Shown here: positions 43,810-52,700 of the stretch, in pieces | Layout of the letters: each line of letters opens with the position of its first letter | Position numbering within the stretch: position 1 is the first letter of the stretch | Source of the DNA: JAPWJZ01 sp966211335 | GTDB taxonomy: Bacteria; Pseudomonadota; Alphaproteobacteria; Micavibrionales; UBA2020 | NCBI GenBank assembly: GCA_966211335.1 | Contig: CBIHNF010000003.1 | Coordinates: 62,001 to 126,000 of the forward strand | Length of the DNA stretch: 64,000 bases | Direction of reading: 5' to 3' | Made by a program: the position numbers and the translations under genes | The notes under the pieces: model-generated | What the model was told of the DNA's origin: nothing | Database searches by the model: none | Seen by the model: the letters and a program-made list of their open reading frames with translations, nothing else

Positions 43810-44379
43810 ATGACTGTCAACCTTCTCGCCACTGCCGTTCTCGCCTTCAGCATGTCGACTGATGCTTTTGCCGTTTCGATCGGTAAAGGCGCCGCTTTAA
43901 GCCGCCCGCGCTTCCGCGATGCGTTGCGCATGGGCGCCATTTTCGGCACGGTCGAGGGCATTACGCCGCTTGTCGGCTGGGCGGCGGGCTTTGCCGCCAG
44001 CAGCTATATTGCCGCGATCGATCACTGGATCGCCTTTACCGTCCTCGGCCTTATCGGCGCGAAAATGATTTTCGAGGGCTTGCAGAAAACAGCGGATGAT
44101 GAAAAGCCGCAGCGCCACGGTTTTGGCCGCCTGCTGCTGACCGCTTTCGGCACCAGCATCGATTCCATGGCGGTCGGCGTCACCATCTCCCTGCTCGGCA
44201 CGGAAATTGGCTTGACCGCCGCGGCGATTGGCTTTGCGACCTTCCTGATGGTGACGATGGGCATGATGGCGGGGCATTACGTGGGCGCGAAATTCGGCAA
44301 GCTGGCCGAAATCTGCGGCGGCGCGCTGCTCATCTTCCTCGGCACCAAGACGCTGTTCGAGCATCTCGGGCTTATTTAA
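43810..44379 (+). CDS. mntP: Manganese efflux pump MntP
   Basis: A 189-residue inner-membrane exporter with six hydrophobic segments in two DUF204 repeats: LLATAVLAFSMSTDAFAVSIGKG and LLLTAFGTSIDSMAVGVTISL, each with the conserved Ser/Thr-Asp pair in the membrane that coordinates Mn2+. It is preceded by the riboswitch and converges head-on with purM with no bases between the stop codons. The first ATG gives the family N-terminus (the start region MTVNLLATAVLAFSMS). Confidence 0.95.
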   Translation: MTVNLLATAVLAFSMSTDAFAVSIGKGAALSRPRFRDALRMGAIFGTVEGITPLVGWAAGFAASSYIAAIDHWIAFTVLGLIGAKMIFEGLQKTADDEKPQRHGFGRLLLTAFGTSIDSMAVGVTISLLGTEIGLTAAAIGFATFLMVTMGMMAGHYVGAKFGKLAEICGGALLIFLGTKTLFEHLGLI

Positions 44380-45384
44380 TCAGCAGCTGAAATCTAGCGT
44401 CGCGGTCTTCACGACAGCATCGCCCTTGCCCTTCGCTGCGTGGCCGATGACCCAATACGGCTGGTTCATCGCGGATAGTTTTGCCTTCAAGGCATCCGGC
44501 TGCGATGTCGCCATGACAAAGCCGATGCCCATGTTGAAGGTTTCATACAATTCCTTGCCTGCCATGGAAGACCGCTTCACCATCTCGCCGAAGATATCGG
44601 GCATTTCATCAAGCGCCGGCAGTCTGTCGATCTTGAAATCAAAATTCATGTTGATGCGCGGAATGTTGGACAGACCGCCGCCTGTGATATGCGCCATGCC
44701 ATTCAGCAGCGGCAGCACTTCCTTCACGACCTTCCAGTAAATGCGCGTCGGCGTCAGCGCCTTTTCCAGCAGCTCCGTTTCGCTTTCCTTGACCAGGCGT
44801 CGCACCAGCGAATAGCCGTTAGAATGAATGCCAGAGGACGGCAGGGCAATGAGCGTATCGCCTTGTTTAAGCTTTGATCCATCGACAAGGTTCTTGGTTT
44901 CGACTTCGCCGACGCAGAAGCCGGCAAGGTCATATTCACCCGCGCCATAGAGCCCCGGCATTTCCGCCGTCTCGCCGCCGATCAGCGCAGCTTCGGATTG
45001 TTTGCAGCCGTCGACGATGCCTTCAATGATCGCTTCGGCGACAGGCAGCTCGAGCTTTCCGGTTGCGATGTAATCGAGGAAGAACATCGGCTTCGCGCCG
45101 GTGCAAATCACATCGTTCACGCACATGGCGACAAGGTCGATGCCGATGGTGTCGTGGCGGTCGAGCATCTGCGCGATGCGCACCTTGGTGCCGACGCCGT
45201 CGGTGCCCGCCGCCAGCAAGCGGTCTTCGCCCATTTTATACAGCGCCGCAAAGCCGCCGATGCCGGAGATGACACGGTCGGTATAGGTGCTTTGCACGCG
45301 GGCCTTGATGCGTTCGACAAAGGCGTCGCCGCGCTCGATATCAACACCGGCGTCCTTATAGGTGACTTTCTGGGCTTTGGTCAT
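44380..45384 (-). CDS. purM: Phosphoribosylformylglycinamidine cyclo-ligase (AIR synthetase)
   Basis: It converts FGAM to AIR with ATP. The 334 residues carry YKDAGVDIERGDAFV, the ATP/Mg motif AAGTDGVGTKVRIAQ, MCVNDVICTGAKPMFFLDY, AALIGGETAEMPGLY, ALPSSGIHSNGYSLVRRL and AHITGGGLSNIPRI. It is the last gene of the purine operon, 11 bases after purH, and its stop abuts that of mntP. Length is slightly under the usual 345. Confidence 0.97.
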   Translation of the reverse strand: MTKAQKVTYKDAGVDIERGDAFVERIKARVQSTYTDRVISGIGGFAALYKMGEDRLLAAGTDGVGTKVRIAQMLDRHDTIGIDLVAMCVNDVICTGAKPMFFLDYIATGKLELPVAEAIIEGIVDGCKQSEAALIGGETAEMPGLYGAGEYDLAGFCVGEVETKNLVDGSKLKQGDTLIALPSSGIHSNGYSLVRRLVKESETELLEKALTPTRIYWKVVKEVLPLLNGMAHITGGGLSNIPRINMNFDFKIDRLPALDEMPDIFGEMVKRSSMAGKELYETFNMGIGFVMATSQPDALKAKLSAMNQPYWVIGHAAKGKGDAVVKTATLDFSC

Positions 45385-45395
45385 GGCTGGTTCCC

Positions 45396-46973
45396 TTAAT
45401 GGCGGAAGTGGCGGCGGCCGGTAAAGCTCATGGCGATTCCGGCGTCGTTGCAGGCAGTGATGACGTCTTTGTCCTTCACGCTGCCACCCGGCTGCACGAT
45501 GTAGCGGATGCCGGCGGCGGCCGCGATGCCGATATTATCGGCGAAGGGGAAGAAGGCGTCCGACACCAGCACGGCCTCGGCCAAATCCTTGTGACCGTTT
45601 TCATGCGCTTTTTCGACCGCCTGCTTCATGCTGACAAGGCGGTTGGGGTTGCCCATGCCGGCGCCGACCATGCTGAGACCCGCAGTGTTCTGCAGGAACA
45701 GGCCGATGGCGTTGCTCTTGAGGTGTTTGCAGGCCATGACGCCAAAGCGCGCGAGTGTGGCTTTGTCTGTCGGGAAATCGCGGCCGGTCATCGGCTTGAA
45801 GTCCGCATCCGCACCCTCGTCCTCCTGCTGCACGACCCAGCCGCCGGAAATGGAGCGCACCATGATGGATTTATCCGTGCCCGCATAGGTCGGCAATGCC
45901 AGCAGGCGCAGATTCGGCTTGGCAGCGAAAATTTCCTTCGCCTTGGCCGAGTAAGACGGCGCGACGATGACTTCGACGAAACGGTTGGCCAGCCACTGCG
46001 CCACATCGTCGCCCACTTCCGCGTTGAAGGCGAGGATACCGCCGAAGCTGCTGATAGGATCGCCGGCCCAGGCGGCCTCTAACGCTTCAAGCGGCGTTTT
46101 TCCGAGCGCCGCGCCGCAGGGGCTCAGGTGCTTGATGATGGAAACAGCTGCCGGAAATTCCTTGACGCCAAGGCTGGCAATATCGCCGCAGCTGCGCCAG
46201 GCGGCATCGGCATCCAGCAGGTTGTTGTAGGAAAGTTCCTTGCCTTGAATCGGCTCCGCGCCGGCAAGGCCCGGCTTGAATGGGTCTGCATGCACCCATG
46301 ATTTCTGGTGCGGGTTTTCGCCGTAGCGCAACTGGCGGCCGGAATGCACGGGGATGGAGAGCGTACGCTGCTCCTCCCCCAGTTTTTCTTCCATTTTGGC
46401 GGCAATCAGCGCGTCATATTCGGCCGTGTGGCGGAAGGCTTCAAGCGCAAGGCGCGCGCGCGTTTCCGCCCGCACCGCGCCGCCGGTTTCGTTCAGGTCG
46501 CGAATGACCATGCCGTATTGCGCGGGGTTGGTGACGACGGCGACAGATTCATAGTTCTTCGCCGCCGCGCGGATCATCGTGGGGCCGCCGACATCGACAT
46601 TCTCGATGATCTCCGCCCAGTCAGTCGTTTTCTTGGCGACGGCTTCGAAGGGGTACAGGTTACAGATAACAAGGTCGATCGCTTCAATTTTCAAATCCGC
46701 CGCCTGCTTCAAATCTTCCGCATGGTTGCGGCGGAACAGCAGCGCGCTCGAAATTTGGAAGCTGAGCGTCTTCATGCGGCCGCCGAAGGCTTCGGGGTTG
46801 CCGGTGACTTTTTCGACCGGCGTATAGGCGATGCCCAAACCTTCAAGGAATTTACCTGTGCCGCCGGAGGAGATAATTTCCACGCCGCGCGCCTGCAGCT
46901 TGTTTGCAATTTTTTCCAGGCCAGATTTATCGCTGACGCTGACCAGCGCACGCTTAACCGAAACGTCGTTCAT
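45396..46973 (-). CDS. purH: Bifunctional AICAR transformylase/IMP cyclohydrolase
   Basis: It carries out the last two steps to IMP. The start chosen has GGAG 7 bases before ATG (525 residues) and overlaps the purQ end by 20 bases; the frame is open 15 bases further. N-terminal cyclohydrolase: RALVSVSDKSGLEKIANKL and EIISSGGTGKFLEGLGI. C-terminal transformylase: the Lys-His motif IIKHLSPCGAALGKT, VLVSDAFFPFADNIGIAAAAG and the ending MSFTGRRHFRH. All are family hallmarks. Confidence 0.97.
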   Translation of the reverse strand: MNDVSVKRALVSVSDKSGLEKIANKLQARGVEIISSGGTGKFLEGLGIAYTPVEKVTGNPEAFGGRMKTLSFQISSALLFRRNHAEDLKQAADLKIEAIDLVICNLYPFEAVAKKTTDWAEIIENVDVGGPTMIRAAAKNYESVAVVTNPAQYGMVIRDLNETGGAVRAETRARLALEAFRHTAEYDALIAAKMEEKLGEEQRTLSIPVHSGRQLRYGENPHQKSWVHADPFKPGLAGAEPIQGKELSYNNLLDADAAWRSCGDIASLGVKEFPAAVSIIKHLSPCGAALGKTPLEALEAAWAGDPISSFGGILAFNAEVGDDVAQWLANRFVEVIVAPSYSAKAKEIFAAKPNLRLLALPTYAGTDKSIMVRSISGGWVVQQEDEGADADFKPMTGRDFPTDKATLARFGVMACKHLKSNAIGLFLQNTAGLSMVGAGMGNPNRLVSMKQAVEKAHENGHKDLAEAVLVSDAFFPFADNIGIAAAAGIRYIVQPGGSVKDKDVITACNDAGIAMSFTGRRHFRH

Positions 46974-47739
46974 CTTTTTTCTCCTCACCCTTCATGATCC
47001 GCAGCATATTTTGGAATATCATCGCGCCGTCGCCCGCGGTGCGTTGCGTGCCCGGCATTTTATAGGTTTCGCTGAACATATAGGCTTCCGGGTGCGGCAT
47101 CAGCCCCAGCACCGTGCCGGACGGGTCCGTCAGCGCGGCGACGCGGCCGTAGGAGCCATTCACATCCTCCGCATAAGTCAGCGGAATAAGACCCTGGCTG
47201 ACAAGCGCGTCGTAATGCTTTTTCTCCTCGCCCGCCTTGAAGGCAATGCGGCCTTCGCCATGGCGAATTGGGAGCTCGATGACGGTTTTATCAAGACCTT
47301 GCGTCCAGAGACAGACGCTCTGCGGATCGATATTCAGTGACACCCAGCGGTTGATGAACTGGCCGGATTCATTCGCCGCCAGCGCCAGAATGCGGTCTTT
47401 CGCATCGGGGTACGGCAACAGCCCGAGCTTCACCAGAACCTGAAAACCGTTGCAGATGCCGATGATGGGTTTTTTACCCTCGACCATTTTGAAAAACTTG
47501 TCGCCGAGCTTGTGGCGGATTTTAAGGGCGAGGATTTGCCCGCTGCCAAGCTCGTCGCCGAAAGAAAAGCCGCCGGGAATAGCAAGGCCATCCGCAGCCT
47601 TCAAAACCTCCGGCGATGCCAGCAGGTCGTTGACATGGATGATTTGCGATTCCGCGCCAGAAAAATCGAGCGCGAAGGCGGTTTCCCGCTCGCAGTTGAT
47701 GCCGTCACCGGCGAGAACGATGAACTTCGGTTTTTTCAT
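46954..47739 (-). CDS. purQ: FGAM synthase glutaminase subunit PurQ
   Basis: It supplies ammonia to PurL. It is a class I amidotransferase of about 261 residues, longer than the ~225 typical of alphaproteobacterial PurQ. Motifs: VLAGDGINCERETAFAL, LAIPGGFSFGDELGSGQ, the nucleophile Cys in IIGICNGFQVLVKLGLLP, and LMPHPEAYMFSE (His/Glu of the triad). The ATG follows AAAGGG by 8 bases and the purL stop by two; a TTG six bases earlier is possible. It pairs with the long PurL just upstream. Confidence 0.95.
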   Translation of the reverse strand: MKKPKFIVLAGDGINCERETAFALDFSGAESQIIHVNDLLASPEVLKAADGLAIPGGFSFGDELGSGQILALKIRHKLGDKFFKMVEGKKPIIGICNGFQVLVKLGLLPYPDAKDRILALAANESGQFINRWVSLNIDPQSVCLWTQGLDKTVIELPIRHGEGRIAFKAGEEKKHYDALVSQGLIPLTYAEDVNGSYGRVAALTDPSGTVLGLMPHPEAYMFSETYKMPGTQRTAGDGAMIFQNMLRIMKGEEKKDERRFG

Positions 47740-47741
47740 GT

Positions 47742-50723
47742 TCAAAACCCTTTCTTCCAGCTGGTGACGAGTTGGGAGAGCGGTATCGCCTCTCCCGCCA
47801 CACTCAGTTTGTCATCGCCCGTCACTTTGCCGATTCGCGCGCAGCTGACGCCCTTGAACGCCGCTTCAAACGCCGCCATATTTTTATCCGCCACACTAAC
47901 GACAAAACGACCGGGCCCTTCGCCGAACAGGGCGGTAACATCGCACGCCATATCCAGCTGCGCGCCAAGCCTGCCGCCGATGGCGCTTTCCGCCACTGCG
48001 GTCAGCAACCCGCCATCCGATACATCGTGGGCGGATGCAATAAGGCCGGCGTTCAGCGCGGCGTGGAATTTGCGGTAGAGCGCAAGGTTGGCGGCAAGGT
48101 CAACCGGCAGCGCCGCGCCCTCCGCCACATCAAAGGCCGCCGCATATTCGGACCCTGCGAGGCCTGCGCCCGCGCCGAGCAGGTAAATCGCATCGCCTGC
48201 GCTACGGAAGCTGCTGGAAACGCCGCTGCCCATCTGCACACGCGCCATGGCGGTGACCATCAGCGTCGGCAGGCAGCTGACGCTGATGTCTTGCCCGCGA
48301 CCGTCTTTGCCGCGGAAGTCGTTCTTCATGCTGTCCTTGCCGCTGACCAGCGGCGCGCCATAGACCTTGCAGATATCGTAAAGCCCTTCGCAGGTGCGCA
48401 CCAGCTGCCCCAGTTTATAGGCGCCTTCCGGGTTTTTGGCAGAAGCGACGGGATCCGGCCAGCAGAAATTGTCGAGCAGGCAGAGCATATCGGGGTCGCC
48501 GCCCGCGACAACGACGTTGCGCACGGCTTCATCCACCGCATATTGCGCCATCAGGTAGGGGTCATGCAGCGAGAGTCGCGGCGCGAGGCCGCAGCCAATG
48601 GCGACACCTGCATCCGCCTTGCCGCCATGCGGCTGCAGCCAGATAACGCCGGCGTCGGAAGGCGCATCGGCCTTGGCGCCGGTAAAGGGCTTCATATGCG
48701 TTGCCGCCTGCACTTCATGGTCGTAGGCGCGCACCCATTTTTCTTTCGAGGTGATATTGGGGCGGGCGAGGAGCTGCAGCAGCACCTCCGCCACCGTTTT
48801 CGGTGCGGGCTGGCGCTGGTTGTTCAGGCTTGTCGTCGCCGACCATGCGGCGCGCGGCTTCGGCCCCGTCCATTCCGCCTGCAGCTGCATTTGCGGCAGC
48901 GAGTCATGGAGGAATTCAAGCGGCAGCTGGCCGGTGAGCGTGCCGGCGTAATAAACCGTCAGCATGCCGCTGCCATCAAACACGCCGATATCAGTCGCGG
49001 ATACGGAACGGCGGCGGGCGAGGTCAAGGAAAGCGTCGGCCGTGGCGGGCGGGACCGCCACCGTCATGCGCTCCTGGCTTTCGCTGACCATCAGCTCCCA
49101 GGGCGAAAGACCCGGGTACTTCACGGGGCATTTGGCAAGATCAAGGCGCGCGCCGCCGGACATCTGCGCCATTTCGCCGACGCTGGAGCTGAGACCGCCG
49201 GCGCCGTTATCGGTGATCGCGCTGTACAGGCCAAGGTCGCGCGCTTCGAGCAGGAAATCCATCATGCGTTTCTGCGTCAGCGGGTCTCCGATCTGAACGG
49301 CGGTGGCGGGCGCGTTGTCATCCAGCTCCAGCGAGCTGAAGGTCGCGCCATGAATGCCATCCGCGCCAATCGCGCCGCCAACCATGAAGATGCGGTCGCC
49401 GATAGATAGTTTCTTTTCAGCCGAGGGGCGGCCGTTCGGCAAGGCAGGTGGCATCACGCCAACGGTGCCGACAAAAACCAGCGGCTTGCCGGCATAATCG
49501 CGGTCGAAAAAGAACGCGCCGTTGACGGTGGGGATGCCGCTTTTGTTGCCGCCATCTTCAACGCCCTTATGCACGCCTTCCAGAATGCGGCGCGGCGATT
49601 TGGGGCCGGCGGGCAGCTGTTCCGCGGGGCCGAGATCGGGCGGGGCGAAGCAGAACACATCGGTATTCGCAATCGGTTTCGCGCCAAGGCCGCAGCCCAT
49701 GATGTCGCGGTTGACGCCAAGAATTCCGGTGAGTGCGCCCCCGTAGGGGTCAAGCGCCGAAGGCGAATTGTGGGTTTCAACCTTGATGCAAAGATCGACG
49801 TTATTATCAAACCGCACGATGCCGGCGTTGTCGCTGAAGACGGAGATGAGCCAGTGGAGCCCGCGCTCCTGCTGGATTTCACGCGTTGCGCGCTTGATGT
49901 AGGTTTTATAAAGTCCGTCGATGACGCGGGTGCCGTTTTCATCCGCAAAGTCGATGCGTGCGGAGAAGATTTTGTGCTTGCAGTGCTCGCTCCAGGTCTG
50001 GGCGAGGATTTCAAGCTCCACATCCGTCGGCATGGCGGGCAGGTTTTGCGCCGCGCGCGCCTTGATGACACCGGCGTCTTTGTAATAGGCCTGAATGTGC
50101 TTGAGCTCGGCCAGCGACAGGGCAAGGAAGCGGTCCTTGCTGAATTTTTCGAGCGCCGCGTCATCCATATCCAGCGATACGGCCTCGGCTTTGGGCGAAT
50201 GGCTGAAGACGGGTTTTGGCAGACGGATGGCATCAAAACGGTAGAGTGCCTTGAATTTGGCGTAGGTCCAGACATCGGCTTTCTGGATCAACTCGTTCGC
50301 GAGCAATTCGCGGGTGACTTTTTTGGCACCGGCCGCGTCAATATTGCCGAACAGGAAATAGAGGCTGCCGCTGGCGACTTCCGCTGCAAGGCCGGTCAGC
50401 TGCAGCGCTTCCTCGGCCGAGCGGGCGGCGTTATCCGTCACGCCGGGGCGGTACGAAATTTCCGCGACATAGGCGGGTGTCTTTCCGCCGAAGTTGTACT
50501 CTGCGGCATCGAACTGCGCACGCTGCAGAACGGGGTCGACGAAGACGGCGGTGATTTTTTGCACGGCATCGTTGGCGGGGGTTTTGGGCGCGACTTTGTA
50601 GACTTTGACTTCTTCGATGGAAGCGAGCGGCACGCCGAGGTGGTTGCGCGCGGCATCGGCCCATTTCTCAAGGCGGCGGTCCGGGATATTGGCGCTGATT
50701 TCAATCCGGACCGCGTCGCTCAT
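47742..50723 (-). CDS. purL: FGAM synthase PurL with fused PurS-like N-terminus
   Basis: It makes FGAM from FGAR, ATP and ammonia. At 993 residues it is intermediate between the small PurL (~740, with separate PurS) and the giant enterobacterial PurL (~1300, with its own glutaminase). The first ~170 residues contain PurS-like beta-alpha stretches (VRIEISANIPDRRLEKWADA, EVKVYKVAP). The core has the marks LEILAQTWSEHCKHKIFSA, VDLCIKVETHNSPSALDPYGG, GNKSGIPTVNGAFFFDRDY, AITDNGAGGLSSSVGEMA and DVSDGGLLTAVAESAIGG. There is no C-terminal glutaminase; PurQ follows as a separate gene. The architecture is best known from deltaproteobacteria-type PurL, an unexpected find in an alphaproteobacterial setting. 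Confidence 0.93.
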   Translation of the reverse strand: MSDAVRIEISANIPDRRLEKWADAARNHLGVPLASIEEVKVYKVAPKTPANDAVQKITAVFVDPVLQRAQFDAAEYNFGGKTPAYVAEISYRPGVTDNAARSAEEALQLTGLAAEVASGSLYFLFGNIDAAGAKKVTRELLANELIQKADVWTYAKFKALYRFDAIRLPKPVFSHSPKAEAVSLDMDDAALEKFSKDRFLALSLAELKHIQAYYKDAGVIKARAAQNLPAMPTDVELEILAQTWSEHCKHKIFSARIDFADENGTRVIDGLYKTYIKRATREIQQERGLHWLISVFSDNAGIVRFDNNVDLCIKVETHNSPSALDPYGGALTGILGVNRDIMGCGLGAKPIANTDVFCFAPPDLGPAEQLPAGPKSPRRILEGVHKGVEDGGNKSGIPTVNGAFFFDRDYAGKPLVFVGTVGVMPPALPNGRPSAEKKLSIGDRIFMVGGAIGADGIHGATFSSLELDDNAPATAVQIGDPLTQKRMMDFLLEARDLGLYSAITDNGAGGLSSSVGEMAQMSGGARLDLAKCPVKYPGLSPWELMVSESQERMTVAVPPATADAFLDLARRRSVSATDIGVFDGSGMLTVYYAGTLTGQLPLEFLHDSLPQMQLQAEWTGPKPRAAWSATTSLNNQRQPAPKTVAEVLLQLLARPNITSKEKWVRAYDHEVQAATHMKPFTGAKADAPSDAGVIWLQPHGGKADAGVAIGCGLAPRLSLHDPYLMAQYAVDEAVRNVVVAGGDPDMLCLLDNFCWPDPVASAKNPEGAYKLGQLVRTCEGLYDICKVYGAPLVSGKDSMKNDFRGKDGRGQDISVSCLPTLMVTAMARVQMGSGVSSSFRSAGDAIYLLGAGAGLAGSEYAAAFDVAEGAALPVDLAANLALYRKFHAALNAGLIASAHDVSDGGLLTAVAESAIGGRLGAQLDMACDVTALFGEGPGRFVVSVADKNMAAFEAAFKGVSCARIGKVTGDDKLSVAGEAIPLSQLVTSWKKGF

Positions 50724-51400
50724 GCTCTTTTTCCTTCTTTGCCGAGGCAGACGATTTTCTGCTGTGACCCCGGTATCGCCTTGACCGACCAGTCGCCGGT
50801 CGAGAGATGCTTTAAAAATTCCTGATAGATGTCGTATTCGAGCGCCATGCCGCGGGCGCGGAAGCTGTCAAAATCTTCCTCATCATTGCGGGCGAAGGCC
50901 TTTTGCAAAATGATCGGGCCGCTGTCGACTTCATCGTCGACAAAGTGCAGCGTCACGCCCGAGACCTTCACACCCGCGTTGAAGGCGGCAAGGTAGCTGT
51001 CCTTGCCCGGAAAGGCCGGCAGCAGCGAGGGGTGGATGTTGACGATACGGTTGACGCCGAGTGCCTTGTCATGGAAATGGCGCAGGAAATCGGCGGAGAG
51101 GATGCGCATATAGCCCGCGAGGAAAATCCATTCGACTTTGTATTTATCGAGCGCGGTGACAATCGCGGCTTCATGGTCTTCCTTCGTGGAATCTTTCAGG
51201 CGCGGCACAATTTCGTAGGGGACGTTAAACGCCTTCGCCCGCTGGATAACGCCGGCATAGGGCTGGTCGGTCAGGATCAGCGCGATATCGAGGCCCTTGT
51301 TGCCGGCGCAATGCTTCAGGATATTTTCGGCATTCGTGCCGTTGCCGGAAGCGAAAATGGCGGCGCGGAGCGGTAGGGTGTTGGGCGCGTTACTTGCCAA
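50720..51400 (-). CDS. purN: Phosphoribosylglycinamide formyltransferase
   Basis: It formylates GAR with 10-formyl-THF. The open frame runs far upstream inside purD, but a TTG with GGAGG 7 bases ahead gives a 226-residue protein starting MASNAPNTLPLRAAIFASG, which fits the fold. Family residues are present: ASGNGTNAENIL (phosphate loop), YMRILSADFL, the Asn-His of NIHPSLLPAFPGKDS, and GVTLHFVDDEVDSGPIILQ (catalytic Asp). The start overlaps the purD stop by 11 bases. The C-terminal ~30 residues extend beyond E. coli PurN. Confidence 0.94.
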   Translation of the reverse strand: MASNAPNTLPLRAAIFASGNGTNAENILKHCAGNKGLDIALILTDQPYAGVIQRAKAFNVPYEIVPRLKDSTKEDHEAAIVTALDKYKVEWIFLAGYMRILSADFLRHFHDKALGVNRIVNIHPSLLPAFPGKDSYLAAFNAGVKVSGVTLHFVDDEVDSGPIILQKAFARNDEEDFDSFRARGMALEYDIYQEFLKHLSTGDWSVKAIPGSQQKIVCLGKEGKRA

Positions 51401-52700
51401 TATCTTTCCTCCAGTGCGCGCCGTTGAAGCGGATGGCGGAAATGGCGGCATAGGCGCGTTTCCGCGCTTCGTCCATGGATTTGCCGAGCGCGGTGATGCC
51501 AAGCACGCGGCCACCCTCGTTCGTCCAGCCGGCCGCCTGCTTTTTGGCGCCCATGACGAAGAGAAGGTCATTGTCGTTGCGGCCGTGGCGCAGCATGGAT
51601 TCTTCAAGGTCAATCTTCTGGCCGAGCGTCATGCCGGTGCCGAAGGTTTCGGGGTAGCCTTCCGACACCATGACGACATGCACGGCGGCAACGTCGCGGA
51701 AGCGCACATTGTCGGCAGGCGTCAGGCTCCCGCGCGCGGCTTTGAGGAAGAGCGGCACAATGTCGCCATCGATCAGCGGCATGAGGATCTGCGTTTCAGG
51801 GTCGCCGAAGCGAGTGTTGAATTCGATGACCTGTACGGCTTCGCCATCCACCATCAGCCCCGCGAAGAGGATGCCGCGGAAGGGTGTGCCGTTCTTTGCC
51901 ATGCCGTCCAGCACCGGCTGGAAAATATTTGTCTCGACGAATTTGCGCGCGGCATAGGACGGCCAGCCTTTGGGCGCATAGCCGCCCATGCCGCCGGTGT
52001 TTGGGCCCTGATCGCCATCGCGCACGCGCTTGTAGTCGCACACAAAACCGAGGGTCGTGAAATTTTTGCCGTCACAGAGTGCGAAGGCGGAAACTTCCTT
52101 GCCGGTGATTTTTTCTTCCAGCAAAATCCGCGCGCTTTTGACCGTGCAGGCGGGATTGACCATGAAGTCGAACAGCGTCTGCACCGCTTCCTTGCGGTCG
52201 TGCGTCACAACGACGCCCTTGCCGGCGGAAAGCCCGTCGGCCTTGATGACGATGCCTTTGCCTTCAATATCCCAACCGCCGAGAGCGGCGATTGCATCTT
52301 CATGGCTGTCGCAGACGGTGAAATTCGCGGTCGGAATATTGACCGAGCGCATGAAATTTTTGGCGAAGATTTTGGAGCTTTCCAGCTGCGCCGCCGCTTT
52401 CGACGGGCCCATGACCGGAACGCCCGCCTGCGCCAGCATATCCGCCGCGCCCGCCTCCAACGGCTTTTCGGGGCCGACGACGACGAGGTCGATGTTCAGC
52501 TTTTGCGCGGTTTCAAGAATGAAAGCGGCATTGCCGATATCGCCCGCGATGCAGCTGACTTTATCGAGCGCCGCCATGCCGTCATTGCCCGGCATGGCGT
52601 AGATTTTACCCGCTTGAGAGCTTTGCGTCATTTTCCACGCAAGCGCATGTTCGCGCCCGCCGCCGCCGAGAAGAAGGATATTCAGCGGCTTATCGTTCAT
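51390..52700 (-). CDS. purD: Phosphoribosylamine-glycine ligase (GAR synthetase)
   Basis: It ligates glycine to phosphoribosylamine. The 436-residue ATP-grasp enzyme has NILLLGGGGREHALAWKM, VVVGPEKPLEAGAADML, VIKADGLSAGKGVVV, DQGPNTGGMGGYAPKGW, GILFAGLMVDGEAVQVIEFN and RFGDPETQILMPLIDGD. The start overlaps the purC stop in ATGA. All the ATP and GAR contacts are in place. Confidence 0.97.
   Translation of the reverse strand: MNDKPLNILLLGGGGREHALAWKMTQSSQAGKIYAMPGNDGMAALDKVSCIAGDIGNAAFILETAQKLNIDLVVVGPEKPLEAGAADMLAQAGVPVMGPSKAAAQLESSKIFAKNFMRSVNIPTANFTVCDSHEDAIAALGGWDIEGKGIVIKADGLSAGKGVVVTHDRKEAVQTLFDFMVNPACTVKSARILLEEKITGKEVSAFALCDGKNFTTLGFVCDYKRVRDGDQGPNTGGMGGYAPKGWPSYAARKFVETNIFQPVLDGMAKNGTPFRGILFAGLMVDGEAVQVIEFNTRFGDPETQILMPLIDGDIVPLFLKAARGSLTPADNVRFRDVAAVHVVMVSEGYPETFGTGMTLGQKIDLEESMLRHGRNDNDLLFVMGAKKQAAGWTNEGGRVLGITALGKSMDEARKRAYAAISAIRFNGAHWRKDIGK

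Noticed and set aside
47772..49409. 545-codon plus-strand ORF opposite purL
   Set aside because: Antisense to all of the conserved PurL motifs; no start signals.
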